From the NCBI GenBank assembly GCA_013375495.1, contig JABXKC010000020.1, positions 1-64,000 of the forward strand: 64,000 nt of DNA, written 5' to 3'. Position numbers and translations under genes: made by a program. Positions 10,139 through 18,825 of this stretch are shown here, piece after piece (position 1 is the stretch's first letter; the number at the start of each line of letters is the position of its first letter). Under the pieces are notes generated by a model. That model made no database searches. It was not told the DNA's origin and saw nothing but the letters and a program-made list of their open reading frames with translations. Source of the stretch: Promethearchaeota archaeon. GTDB lineage: Archaea > Asgardarchaeota > Lokiarchaeia > Sigynarchaeales > SOKP01.

Positions 10139-10603
10139 TTAAATCAATATTTGTTGGACTTCTAATTTGGATTCATTCAATAGTTCTTCCTTTATCTTAT
10201 TTTCCATGTTATATCCTTCCTTATATATAAGCCTTTTGATTCCTGCGTTGATAATTAATTTCAAGCAACTCATACAAGGAAAATGCGTACTGTAAAGAAT
10301 AGTATTACCGTGTATTGAAGTCCCATGAATAGCCGCTTGGATAATACAATTTATTTCTGCATGAACTCCTCTGCACAGTTCTGGCTTTTCACCACTTTTT
10401 AAATTCTGTCGTATACAGGTTTTTGGAGTGCAATGATTAAACCCAGAAGGAGCGCCATTATATCCCGTCGATAATATGTGAGAATCCATTACTAAAACCG
10501 CGCCAACTTTACGTTTTATGCATGTGCTTCTTTCTGAGACGAGTTTTGCTATTTTCATGAAATACTCGTCTTTAGAAATTCTATCTTTATTTTTGTAGTT
10601 CAT
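10139..10603 (-). CDS. dCMP deaminase family protein
   Basis: Zinc-dependent deoxycytidylate deaminase, predicted to convert dCMP to dUMP for thymidylate synthesis. The 154-residue protein has the complete cytidine-deaminase zinc site: HAEINC (His and catalytic Glu) and PCMSC (two Cys). It also has an upstream C-x-R-x-x-VGAVLV segment and a [12 protein letters not shown] loop typical of the ComEB/dCMP deaminase group. An additional Cys pair ([13 protein letters not shown]) matches the extra metal-binding region seen in this family. The ATG start at 10603 gives the standard N-terminus. It is read in the same direction as the aspartate kinase gene, but 166 bp separate the coding regions, so co-transcription is uncertain. 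Confidence 0.93.
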   Translation of the reverse strand: MNYKNKDRISKDEYFMKIAKLVSERSTCIKRKVGAVLVMDSHILSTGYNGAPSGFNHCTPKTCIRQNLKSGEKPELCRGVHAEINCIIQAAIHGTSIHGNTILYSTHFPCMSCLKLIINAGIKRLIYKEGYNMENKIKEELLNESKLEVQQILI

Positions 10604-10950
10604 TTTCTTGTAATAATCTTTTAATTTACATTGTATAAAAGGTTAAATAAGCATTTGGATTTTTAGTGTTAATATTGATGTTTTAAAATTGATTATTCAA
10701 TAATTATGGGCTTTAGACTTATACTCTAAAAAAAATTAGAAATAAGTTGTGTCTAATATAACCACTATTAATATTATTAAAATTCAAAATTTTCTTTTTA
10801 TCTTAAATTTTTCAATTTTTATAAAATGATAATAAAATAATAAGATAATATTAGGAGAACTATTTTAAAAAAGATAATTTTCACATTTTCAATAATGGCT
10901 TTATGTTTTAAGTGGATAAATTTTTTGGAAAAGAAATCAAAATAATATAT
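10604..10950. other. AT-rich divergent intergenic region
   Basis: This stretch separates the leftward dCMP deaminase from the rightward U32 gene and should hold both promoters. It is extremely AT-rich with many TATA-like runs, so I cannot single out a box. I see no RNA gene or convincing small ORF. Confidence 0.5.
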
Positions 10951-12213
10951 ATGGAAAAAGTTGAATTACTGGCTCCAGCTAAAAACTTAAAATCCATTAA
11001 AGCAGCTTCTCAATACGCGGACTCAGTTTATTTTGGAATTGAAAAATTTAATATGCGTATGCGATCTGAAAATATTGCTTTAGAGAATTTAGATAAAGTT
11101 ATGTCTTACTGCCGTAAAGTTGGTTTAAAAACATATTTAGCGACAAATATTTTAGTATACGATAACGAATTAACCTACTTACGAGAAATAATGGAAAAAG
11201 GAAAAGAAGCAGGGATTCACGCTTTTATTGTTCACGATATTGCAGCCATAGAAATTGCAAAAGAATTGGGAGTGCAATTTCACATATCAACTCAATGTAA
11301 TATTTCTAATTCTTTATCGGCAAGATTTTATGAAAAATTGGGAGCAGAAAGAATTATTCTAGCAAGAGAATTATCATTAGAGAAAATAAAAGAAATTAAG
11401 AGAAACTTACATAAAACTGAAGTAGAAATATTTATACATGGAGCAATGTGTACCTCCATTAGTGGAAGATGTTATTTTTCTCAGGATATTTGTGGTTCAG
11501 AGGAAAAATCCGCAAATCGAGGGAGTTGTGTTCAACCCTGTAGAAGACGTTGGTGGGTAAGGGAAGAATCTGGCTCGGAATACCTTTATGATGGAGAGAG
11601 ATTTATGAATTCACGAGACCTTTGTACGATTGCTTATATTCCGGAATTTATCGACAGTAAGGTAGATGCATTTAAAATTGAAGGGAGAATGCGACACCCA
11701 CACTATGTAGAAATAGTAACAAAAACATATCGTGAAGCAATTGAAGCATACTACGATGGTACATTTACGAAAGAAAAAGCTGGTAAATGGGTAACCGAAT
11801 TAAAAAAAGTTTACAATCGTGGATTTACCCCTGGATTTTATTTTAAGAGAATGACAGAAGAAGATCATCAACACAAATCACCATCAAATTTGTCCCATTA
11901 TCGATATATAAGAGTGGGACAAATTAATAAATATAATCCTAGGACTGGTTTTGCAAATATTACGTTAGATAATGGATATCTTACTCAAAATGATGATATA
12001 ATCATTATGGGCAAGTATACAGACACCTATATTCATCAAGAAGCAATGATAATTAAATTCAAAGAAAAAGAAGTGAATAAAACTCCACGAGGTACTAAAG
12101 TAAAGCCACTACTCGCAGAATTAAAAGTTAATGGAAAAGTTATTAGTAATGGGGAAGATCTAATCTACATTTTTACCGATAGGACGTATAAGAAAAGAAA
12201 TTATTCCTTATAG
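10951..12213 (+). CDS. Peptidase U32 family protein (RNA hydroxylation type)
   Basis: Member of the U32 family. Characterised bacterial relatives (TrhP, RlhA) hydroxylate pyrimidines in tRNA or rRNA, while older members were called collagenase-like peptidases. The N-terminus ELLAPAKNLKSIKAA and YFGIEKFNMR match the family TIM-barrel start. The signature region around HGAMCTSISGRCYFS, followed by ANRGSCVQPCRRRW, carries the conserved Cys residues thought to hold an iron-sulfur cluster. EGRMRHPHYVE is the family's second conserved motif. The C-terminal part is a small beta domain. The frame is open from GTG at 10912, but the ATG at 10951 matches the family N-terminus. Which RNA, if any, is modified is not known from sequence. 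Confidence 0.88.
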   Translation: MEKVELLAPAKNLKSIKAASQYADSVYFGIEKFNMRMRSENIALENLDKVMSYCRKVGLKTYLATNILVYDNELTYLREIMEKGKEAGIHAFIVHDIAAIEIAKELGVQFHISTQCNISNSLSARFYEKLGAERIILARELSLEKIKEIKRNLHKTEVEIFIHGAMCTSISGRCYFSQDICGSEEKSANRGSCVQPCRRRWWVREESGSEYLYDGERFMNSRDLCTIAYIPEFIDSKVDAFKIEGRMRHPHYVEIVTKTYREAIEAYYDGTFTKEKAGKWVTELKKVYNRGFTPGFYFKRMTEEDHQHKSPSNLSHYRYIRVGQINKYNPRTGFANITLDNGYLTQNDDIIIMGKYTDTYIHQEAMIIKFKEKEVNKTPRGTKVKPLLAELKVNGKVISNGEDLIYIFTDRTYKKRNYSL

Positions 12214-12250
12214 AGACGAACATTATGTTTATTTTGACTCTAATCACAAT

Positions 12251-13495
12251 TTATTCATTATTATTGCTGAAATAATCTGAATCACTATTTAGAAATAATT
12301 TTTTTTTGCTTCCAGTTTTTTCGCTGTAAATAAGCCCTAAATCACTCAACTTTTTAATATGATAGTGAATTGTTTTACGATTAATTTTCATTTTCTTTGT
12401 AATTGAATTATTCCATATTCCGGGTTCTTTTTCAATCATTTCCAGAACTTTTAATGTTAATTCGCTCTTTTGTAGTTTTAGATCTAAGTTAGAAATTGGA
12501 TTGCTTTGATAGTAGGGAAAATAAACGATATAATGTTCAAATCTTTCCTTCTTAACAACCTTGTATTTTTCTAAAATATCTAAATGCCAAACTAAATTAC
12601 CCGGTGAAAGGTTTGTCTTCCTAAGTAATTCATTAAAATGAATTCCAGGGGTCTCTAATATAAAATCAATTATTTTATCCCTATTTTCATTATCTAATAC
12701 TTCCTGTAATGTTAAACGGTGGAATCCTTTTTCAATGTGAGTTTTCCTATTTTTAATATAATTAATGTAATCTTCTTTTGAAATAGCTATTATAAGTGCA
12801 ATTAAAACCACAAAAACCGGAATTATTATAAACCATAACCAATCATATGACTCTGGTATAATCGTTTCCTTAATTTCATAAACAGTTACAAAATAGGGGG
12901 TACCGCTTTCAAGGTTAGTAATTGATGCTTCTAAATATAACTCAGAGGTGGAATTATCAATTTTCTCTTCTGTGAGTAAAGGTTCCCAAGATGTTTGATT
13001 TGCATAATACGCTACTATTATATAATTTTTATTCGGGAATAACCCAGATAATGGAAGTTTACTAAATTGTAAAGTGATTCTTTCAATTGAACTATTTGCT
13101 TCAAATCTATAAATACAATTATACTGAAAAATTAATTCTGAATCGTTCAATTTAGGATCATCAGGTAAATTTGTAAAAAATTGTGAGGGATTGAACTTTG
13201 CTGTTATATTTAACGAAATTGGATCGCTATTGTTAATAATTATTGAAGCTTGGCGATTAAAAATTAATGATTGATAATTCATACTTAAATTTACATCAAC
13301 ATCAGTTCTTATTTTAAATTGAATGTCGTGGAGAAAGTTAAGAGAAAAAGCTTCATTAGGATTTATCAGACCTTGATAAGATAATCCAGGAATATCTATA
13401 TCAATAGGTAATCCATGACTGGAAATCAAATTAAATCCTATAAAAAAGATAGTTATACTTAACAATATTGTATTTCTTTTTTTATTTCCAATCAT
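12251..13495 (-). CDS. Membrane-anchored transcription regulator with two cytoplasmic winged-helix domains
   Basis: The 414-residue protein starts with a hydrophobic signal or anchor segment (about 9-27). An extracytoplasmic beta-rich region with several N-glycosylation sequons follows (about 30-215), then one strong membrane helix (about 219-241, WLWFIIIPVFVVLIALIIAI). The cytoplasmic half has two winged helix-turn-helix units: LQEVLDNENRDKIIDFILETPGIHFNELLRKT..GNLVWHLDILEKYKVV, and VLEMIEKEPGIWNNSITKKMKINRKTIHYHIKKLSDLGLI. This is a one-component design in which an outside sensor domain would directly control a DNA-binding domain. Its neighbour upstream in the same direction is a small secreted protein, a possible signal partner or target. 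No ligand can be deduced. Confidence 0.8.
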   Translation of the reverse strand: MIGNKKRNTILLSITIFFIGFNLISSHGLPIDIDIPGLSYQGLINPNEAFSLNFLHDIQFKIRTDVDVNLSMNYQSLIFNRQASIIINNSDPISLNITAKFNPSQFFTNLPDDPKLNDSELIFQYNCIYRFEANSSIERITLQFSKLPLSGLFPNKNYIIVAYYANQTSWEPLLTEEKIDNSTSELYLEASITNLESGTPYFVTVYEIKETIIPESYDWLWFIIIPVFVVLIALIIAISKEDYINYIKNRKTHIEKGFHRLTLQEVLDNENRDKIIDFILETPGIHFNELLRKTNLSPGNLVWHLDILEKYKVVKKERFEHYIVYFPYYQSNPISNLDLKLQKSELTLKVLEMIEKEPGIWNNSITKKMKINRKTIHYHIKKLSDLGLIYSEKTGSKKKLFLNSDSDYFSNNNE

Positions 13496-13536
13496 GAGAA
13501 TAATTATTTAGTAATTTTTATTTATTAAAAAAATTT

Positions 13537-13552
13537 ATAAAAAAAAAAAATT
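13537..13552 (-). terminator. Oligo-T tract after the small secreted protein gene
   Basis: On the minus strand a long T tract lies just downstream of the stop at 13566 and ahead of the regulator gene. It is a plausible archaeal terminator, which would separate the two genes transcriptionally. Confidence 0.35.
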
Positions 13553-13565
13553 AAAATTTAAAATT

Positions 13566-14126
13566 TTAAGCTGGTATCTCAAAAGTTAAATCAACTGGAG
13601 TTAGTTCTAAATTCACTATTTCTGTATTCACTGGAGGTGGAAGACTAACTGTAATAGATATAGTTATCGTCAAATAAAATGTTCCGACTTCTCCATTTAA
13701 CTCGTCAGGACCCATTAATACCAATATCGTTTTTAAACCTTGACCGCTTAAACCTTGAGGACTAAAACTGAATGACAACGAGTTATTGGAAGGAGTTGTC
13801 AACTCAAAGGTAATTAAGATATCTACTACCTCTGTACCTTCGTTTCCTTCTTCAACAACATCTACATTTCCGTCTAATTTTGAGAATGCATATTCATAAG
13901 CACTTATTGCTTTCGGGTTTGCTTCCACAGCAAAACTGCTTAAATCATAACTAGGCGTTGGTTGAAAAGAGGATGTAGAAAGTTCACCTGAAGAAGATAA
14001 TCCTATACTCATTTCAATTTCAGTGACATTGACGGTAAAACCATACACGAATACAGGAATTAATGCTACTACTGAAACCGCAAGAAATATTCCTAATAAA
14101 CCAACAATTGCTTTTTTTGATGGCAT
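13566..14126 (-). CDS. Small secreted or membrane-tethered beta-rich protein of unknown function
   Basis: I do not recognise the family. The 186-residue product (ATG at 14126; an in-frame GTG lies at 14138) has a basic N-terminus and one hydrophobic segment (AIVGLLGIFLAVSVVALIPVFVYG, about 7-30) that is a signal peptide or anchor. The rest alternates short beta-type stretches with Ser/Thr- and acidic-rich loops and has no Cys, which fits an exported domain. It lies directly upstream of the membrane winged-helix regulator. Its promoter region shares a 21-bp element with the next gene upstream (the four-Cys protein), suggesting common control of these small genes. Confidence 0.65.
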   Translation of the reverse strand: MPSKKAIVGLLGIFLAVSVVALIPVFVYGFTVNVTEIEMSIGLSSSGELSTSSFQPTPSYDLSSFAVEANPKAISAYEYAFSKLDGNVDVVEEGNEGTEVVDILITFELTTPSNNSLSFSFSPQGLSGQGLKTILVLMGPDELNGEVGTFYLTITISITVSLPPPVNTEIVNLELTPVDLTFEIPA

Positions 14127-14200
14127 TTTTTTTATCACTTTTTATTATTTTTATTATAGATTTTAAATTTAATTTGTTTGTATATATCACGACAATTTTC

Positions 14201-14221
14201 TTTATAAAGGATTTAGGTATA
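14201..14221 (-). promoter_or_regulatory. Shared 21-bp promoter element, copy 1
   Basis: The sequence beginning TTTATAAAGGATTTAGG is identical over 21 bp to a copy at 14757-14777. It contains the TATA-like octamer TTTATAAA (14201-14208) and lies 74 bp upstream of the secreted protein's ATG on the minus strand. Confidence 0.6.
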
Positions 14222-14365
14222 CTTTTGTCCCTCTTTGGATAATTATAAGAAATTAAGATGAGAAAAAGTGTTAAGGAAGGAATTTAATTATCAAAATATA
14301 ACAAGAAATAGTAGAGTAATATGAAATACTCTAGTTTAATATTTTCATGATCTTTTTTTAAATCC

Positions 14366-14716
14366 TTAGGTCATCATACAGGTATTTCTTTTTTTAAGTT
14401 CTTTAATAAGGTCTACTTTAAGTATTTCCATATCTCTTATAAAATCATGATTTTTTTCTGTATCAACTAAATGCTGAGATGAGATTTCATTTTTTCCCTT
14501 AATTTTTGAGAATATTTTTATTAATTCTTCTTTTTTTTGGTCAGCATATTTTATTTGGAGATTTTTATAATTACAACTAATATGATCCCTCTCCTCTGAG
14601 TTAAAATAGGCGCATTTATGACAGAAGAAACTCAGCAAGTATAACCTAGTTTTTGGACATAAAACTTTATCAAGGATAATCGTCTCAAAGTTTAAACTTT
14701 TTTTTTTAACCTTCAT
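14366..14716 (-). CDS. Small four-cysteine protein, possible zinc-binding, function unknown
   Basis: The 116-residue protein is basic in its first residues and carries four Cys in its first half (VLCPKTRLYLLSFFCHKCAYF, then DHISCNYK), spaced C-x12-C-x2-C-x12-C, with a His near the last two. That could bind zinc or an iron-sulfur centre. The second half is helical and charged with no membrane segment. The ATG at 14716 is preceded by AGGTGATTG, a good Shine-Dalgarno motif, and by a TATA-containing element at 14757-14777. These signals support a real gene. No family was recognised. Confidence 0.6.
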   Translation of the reverse strand: MKVKKKSLNFETIILDKVLCPKTRLYLLSFFCHKCAYFNSEERDHISCNYKNLQIKYADQKKEELIKIFSKIKGKNEISSQHLVDTEKNHDFIRDMEILKVDLIKELKKRNTCMMT

Positions 14717-15019
14717 CTAAACAATCACCTCTTTTAAGATAGATAAAAAAGTTCAGTTTATAAAGGATTTAGGTATAACTTTTTCCATATATTTTGAATC
14801 TGTTATATTATCATTTATATTTTCGCACATCTGCTTCTTAGAAATTGTTTCTAAAATATATCGAGAGGTTATTGAATCCTATTATGATAGAACATTTTCA
14901 AAAAAAAAGCAAGGTAATGGATAACTGACTTAATTTTACAAATAAAACCTATAAGAAGAAAAAGTATTCATTATTAATATTAATATTATTTGAAATAAAC
15001 ACAAATTTAAAGCATAATT
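14717..15019. other. Intergenic region with promoter and small inverted repeat
   Basis: This gap lies between the leftward four-Cys protein gene and rightward ftcD. Besides the 21-bp element it contains a short perfect inverted repeat, TTAGAAA (14838-14844) and TTTCTAA (14848-14854), with a 3-nt spacer, which could be an operator. The remainder is AT-rich; no RNA gene is visible. Confidence 0.5.
14757..14777 (-). promoter_or_regulatory. Shared 21-bp promoter element, copy 2
   Basis: Same 21 bp as at 14201-14221. Here the TATA-like octamer (14757-14764) lies 41 bp from the ATG of the four-Cys protein, which would place transcription start just ahead of the AGGTGAT ribosome site. Confidence 0.65.
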
Positions 15020-15937
15020 ATGCAAGATAGAAGTAGAAAGATTGTTGAGTCTGTTCCTAATTATAGCGAAGGCACAGATGGAAATAAAGTCGAACAGATC
15101 GTCTCTGAAATTGAAAACACCCCTCAAACAAAAGTTGTTGATGTTCAATACGATTCCGATTATAATAGAGCAGTAATTACATTTGTTGGAACGCCAGAAG
15201 CTGTCTTGAGGGCAAACATTGCTGCTGCTAAAAAAGCAATAGAATTAATTGATATGAATCGTCATAAAGGTCAACATCCTCGAATAGGTGCTATTGATGT
15301 AGTACCATTTGTTCCCGCTCAAAATGTTTCGATTGAAGAGTGTATTGAATTATCGAAAAAGTTTGCTGCAGAAATGGCGAAAAACGGAGTTCCGGTATAT
15401 TTATATGAAGAATCGGCAAATATACCAGAAAGAAAAAATATTGATAACATACGACTTGGGGAATATGAAGGATTGAAAGAAGAAATTGAAAAAGATCCTA
15501 GCAGAAAACCAGATTTTGGACCTTCTAAATTCCATCCAACGGCAGGGGCTATCGTAACGGGAGCGAGGCATCCTCTTATTAGCTTCAACATAAACCTTGG
15601 GACTAAAGATGTAAAAATAGCAAAAAAAGTAGCTAAAGCGATCCACTTACAATCGGGAGGATTAGTGAATGTTAAAGCAATGGGCACCGAATTAAAAGAT
15701 AGAGATTGCGTTCAAGTGGGTATTAGCAATATCAATTTTAAAAAAACTCCTTTATATCGTCAGATGGAACTCGTAAGAATTGAAGCTGCGCGTTATGGTG
15801 TATCCATCGTCGGAACCGAGTTGATAGGAGTGTTACCTTTAGAAGCTGTTCTTAATTCGTTAGATTATTACTTACAGCTTGAAAATCCTAAAAAACTTGA
15901 ATCAAAACATTTATTAGAAGATTATTTCGATTTCTAG
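15020..15937 (+). CDS. ftcD: Glutamate formimidoyltransferase
   Basis: Transfers the formimino group from N-formimino-L-glutamate to tetrahydrofolate, the last step of histidine degradation, releasing glutamate and 5-formimino-THF. The 305-residue protein begins with the typical ESVPNYSEG segment and carries the family active-site stretch RHKGQHPRIGAIDVVPFVP. Further family segments are KFHPTAGAIVTGAR and LISFNINLGT, plus a C-terminal EAVLNSLDYYLQ region. The length equals the transferase domain alone: the cyclodeaminase domain fused in mammalian FTCD is absent and would have to be encoded elsewhere. The gene converges on the hutI-hutH-hutU operon, with only 16 bp between the two stop codons. 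Its presence implies the cell uses tetrahydrofolate. Confidence 0.93.
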   Translation: MQDRSRKIVESVPNYSEGTDGNKVEQIVSEIENTPQTKVVDVQYDSDYNRAVITFVGTPEAVLRANIAAAKKAIELIDMNRHKGQHPRIGAIDVVPFVPAQNVSIEECIELSKKFAAEMAKNGVPVYLYEESANIPERKNIDNIRLGEYEGLKEEIEKDPSRKPDFGPSKFHPTAGAIVTGARHPLISFNINLGTKDVKIAKKVAKAIHLQSGGLVNVKAMGTELKDRDCVQVGISNINFKKTPLYRQMELVRIEAARYGVSIVGTELIGVLPLEAVLNSLDYYLQLENPKKLESKHLLEDYFDF

Positions 15938-15953
15938 CATCTTATTTAGCTAT

Positions 15954-17285
15954 TTAATCAAAATCTACTACTACTTTACCATTTTTTATAACCTTTGATA
16001 CTAAATTCACACCAAATTGATAGGGAAGGAAACTATGATTTGGTACGCCAAAAACTATTATATCTGCTTTTTTACCAACTTCTAAACTTCCAATTTCTTC
16101 TTGCCGTTCAATAGCACAAGCTGCGTTAATTGTGGCTGCTGTTAATGCTTCGGCTGGTGAAAGCTTCATGTGATAGCATGCTAGCGCGATTATCATCTGC
16201 ATTGATTCTGTCCAGCAATTTGGATTAAGATCAGTAGCAAGAGCTATTGGAATACCCATATCAATTATTTTTCTTGCAGGAGCATACTCATTCATCATTA
16301 AACAAAAAGGAGTTCCAGGTAATAGTGTAGCAATTATTTTGGTTTTTTTCAACGCTTCTAACCCATTATCATTAGATTTTAGCATGTGTCCAACTTGCAC
16401 TGCTTTTAATTCGGATGCTAAAAATGCACCATTAGTATCTACAATTTCATCGATGTGAATCTGTGGTTTCATACCATATTTAATGGCTGTTAATAAGATT
16501 TTTTTTGTTTGGTCTATGGAAAAAATTCCTTCTTCGCAAAAAACATCACAGAATTCTGCTAATTCTTCTTTCGCTATTCTTGGAATCATTTCCGAAATTA
16601 TAACTTCGACATATTCGTCAGTTTTCCCATCATATTCAGGTGGAACCGCATGAGCACCTAAGAATGTCGATATTATGTCTATGGGGTGTTCGAGATCCAG
16701 TTCTTTTGCAGCGAGTAATGATTTAATTTCGTTTTCGGTATCTAACCCATATCCTGATTTCGTTTCTATTGTAGTTGTTCCGTATTCCATCATCCTATCC
16801 AGAATGAGTTTACCGTTCTTAATTAACTGAGCTAGCGGAGCTTCTCTGGTTGCTTTAACTGTTTTTATAATACCTCCTCCAGATTCCAAAATTTCAAGAT
16901 AACTCTTACCAGCAAGCTTCATTTCTAGTTCATTTTCTCTCGTACCATCAAAAATGATATGAGTATGGGGATCAATAAATCCAGGAGTGACTAAACGATT
17001 GGTTGCATCGATTATAATTGTCTCTTGACTAGGAGGGAAATTAGCAATTAATTCCTGAGTCGTCCCAACAAAAATAATTGAATTACGAGAAATTGCAATC
17101 GCTCCATCTTGTATTATCGCTAAATTTTTCATATCCAGACCCGTTCTAGGCACGCCGTAAGTACTATCCATAGTTACAAGTTCATTTGCGTGAATAATAA
17201 TTAAGTCGACTTTAGGTGTTTGATCACTATTGTTTGGACCTTTTCTTTTTATTCTTTTTGGGGATGGAGTAGATCTTACACTCAT
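15954..17285 (-). CDS. hutI: Imidazolonepropionase
   Basis: Hydrolyses 4-imidazolone-5-propanoate to N-formimino-L-glutamate, third step of histidine degradation. It is an amidohydrolase-fold enzyme: the first metal ligands are in PGFIDPHTHIIFDG, the HutI-typical ETKSGYGLD follows, then GAHAVPPEY, QIHIDEIVD and the late Asp in ALATDLNPNCW. At 443 aa it is slightly long for HutI because of a basic, Pro- and Ser-rich N-terminal extension of about 25 residues of unknown role. The ATG at 17285 is preceded by AAGGTG at 8 nt. It is the last gene of the hutU-hutH-hutI operon, 12 bp after hutH. Confidence 0.95.
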   Translation of the reverse strand: MSVRSTPSPKRIKRKGPNNSDQTPKVDLIIIHANELVTMDSTYGVPRTGLDMKNLAIIQDGAIAISRNSIIFVGTTQELIANFPPSQETIIIDATNRLVTPGFIDPHTHIIFDGTRENELEMKLAGKSYLEILESGGGIIKTVKATREAPLAQLIKNGKLILDRMMEYGTTTIETKSGYGLDTENEIKSLLAAKELDLEHPIDIISTFLGAHAVPPEYDGKTDEYVEVIISEMIPRIAKEELAEFCDVFCEEGIFSIDQTKKILLTAIKYGMKPQIHIDEIVDTNGAFLASELKAVQVGHMLKSNDNGLEALKKTKIIATLLPGTPFCLMMNEYAPARKIIDMGIPIALATDLNPNCWTESMQMIIALACYHMKLSPAEALTAATINAACAIERQEEIGSLEVGKKADIIVFGVPNHSFLPYQFGVNLVSKVIKNGKVVVDFD

Positions 17286-17297
17286 GAAATTTGCACC

Positions 17298-18812
17298 TTA
17301 ACTTTTATTAGATATATGAACTAATTCTTTGCTTTTTATAATATCTAAAGCAATTTTAATAAATTCCGATAGAACAACATCTTCGTTAATATGGGGGATC
17401 TTTTTACGAATATGAGCATGACAAGCTTCTAAAATTATGCTGGATTGCAGTGGTCTCCTAAAATCAAACGCTTGTGCAGCACATAAAAGTTCAATTGCTA
17501 ATATTTTTTCAAGGTTGTTTACAATTCGAAGTGTTTTTCGAGCACTAATTGATCCCATACTTACGTGATCTTCTTGTCCCATTGATGTGGGGATACTATC
17601 AGCACTTGCGGGAAAGCACATCGATTTATTTTCACTAACTAAAGCTGCTGAAGTATATTGCGTTATCATGAAACCCGAATTTAATCCAGATTCTTTAATT
17701 AAGTAAGTTGGTAAACCCCATTTTCCTTCCAAGAGAAGATATGTCCTTCTATCCGATATGTTTCCTATTTCAGAAGCGGCTAAAGCAATGTAATCTAATG
17801 GAAGCGCGAGGGGTTGACCATGAAAATTTCCACCACTTATGGTTTTATTTTCATTAAAGATGATAGGATTATCTGTTATTGAGTTTAATTCACATTCTAC
17901 TACCTCTTTAAAGTGCAGGAATGCATCTCGAGAGGCCCCATGAACTTGTGGTATGCACCGAATAGAATACGGATCTTGAACCCTCCCACAATCTTTATGA
18001 GATTCAATAAATCGAGAATCTTTTAAAAATGCTCTAATTTTTTTAGCAACAAGAATTGCACCTTGATGCGGTCTTAGGTTTATTAAATCATCATCAAAAG
18101 GTTGAGAGGAACCTAAATAAGCTTCAAGACTCAGAGCACCAATAATATTAGCATTCTCAAGACAATTTCTAAATTTTTCATGTATAACTATTGCATGAGC
18201 AGTAATAAATTGAGTGCCGTTGATTAAAGCTAAGCCCTCTTTAGCATGCAATTTTAAAGGGGATAATTCGTATTTCTGTAGGATTTCAAGCGACTTGGTA
18301 TATTTTTTACCGTCTTTTGATAAATAACCTAACCCAATAAGAGGTAAGAACAAATGAGCAAGAGGGGCTAGATCTCCTGAGGCCCCAACAGAACCTTGTT
18401 CTGGAACTAATGGAATTACATTGGTTTCTACATGCCAATAAATACGTTCAATTACATCCAAGGATATTCCAGAAAATCCTTTACATAAAGCATGAATTTT
18501 CAATATCATCATAAGTTTTGATAACTGGTGTCCGATAGGATCACCAAGACCTACGCTATGACTTTTTAGAAGATTTTCTTGTAATTTACCAGTTTCTTCT
18601 TTTGAAATAATTGTAGTGCACAGCGAACCAAAACCAGTGTTAACACTATAGACTAGTTTTTCACCTTCAACTATTGTCTGGACTGCTTCATAATTCTTTT
18701 TTACTTTTAATTTAACTTCTTCGACTATTATTCCTCTTATTTCTCCATCTGCAATCTGTAAAGCTAAATCAGGCGTCAAATAATCAATTCCATATTTAAA
18801 GTCTTTACTCAT
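17298..18812 (-). CDS. hutH: Histidine ammonia-lyase
   Basis: Deaminates histidine to trans-urocanate, first step of the pathway. The signature GSVGASGDLAPLAHL contains the Ala-Ser-Gly triad (about residue 145) that self-cyclises into the MIO prosthetic group. Other family landmarks are VNTGFGSL near the N-terminus, LINGTQF, QDPYSIRCIPQVHGASRD and the QEDHVSMGS segment. The length (504 aa) is normal for HAL. The ATG is preceded by an AAGGAACTG ribosome site. The gene lies 13 bp downstream of hutU and 12 bp upstream of hutI, so it is co-transcribed. Tyrosine or phenylalanine ammonia-lyase activity is an alternative for the superfamily, but the context fixes histidine. Confidence 0.96.
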   Translation of the reverse strand: MSKDFKYGIDYLTPDLALQIADGEIRGIIVEEVKLKVKKNYEAVQTIVEGEKLVYSVNTGFGSLCTTIISKEETGKLQENLLKSHSVGLGDPIGHQLSKLMMILKIHALCKGFSGISLDVIERIYWHVETNVIPLVPEQGSVGASGDLAPLAHLFLPLIGLGYLSKDGKKYTKSLEILQKYELSPLKLHAKEGLALINGTQFITAHAIVIHEKFRNCLENANIIGALSLEAYLGSSQPFDDDLINLRPHQGAILVAKKIRAFLKDSRFIESHKDCGRVQDPYSIRCIPQVHGASRDAFLHFKEVVECELNSITDNPIIFNENKTISGGNFHGQPLALPLDYIALAASEIGNISDRRTYLLLEGKWGLPTYLIKESGLNSGFMITQYTSAALVSENKSMCFPASADSIPTSMGQEDHVSMGSISARKTLRIVNNLEKILAIELLCAAQAFDFRRPLQSSIILEACHAHIRKKIPHINEDVVLSEFIKIALDIIKSKELVHISNKS

Positions 18813-18825
18813 TTTAATCAGTTCC

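Noticed and set aside
14936..15148. Minus-strand ORF overlapping the ftcD start
   Set aside because: It overlaps conserved ftcD coding sequence and has no supporting signals.
15319..15687. Minus-strand ORFs inside ftcD
   Set aside because: They are fully contained in a strongly conserved enzyme gene and have no family features.
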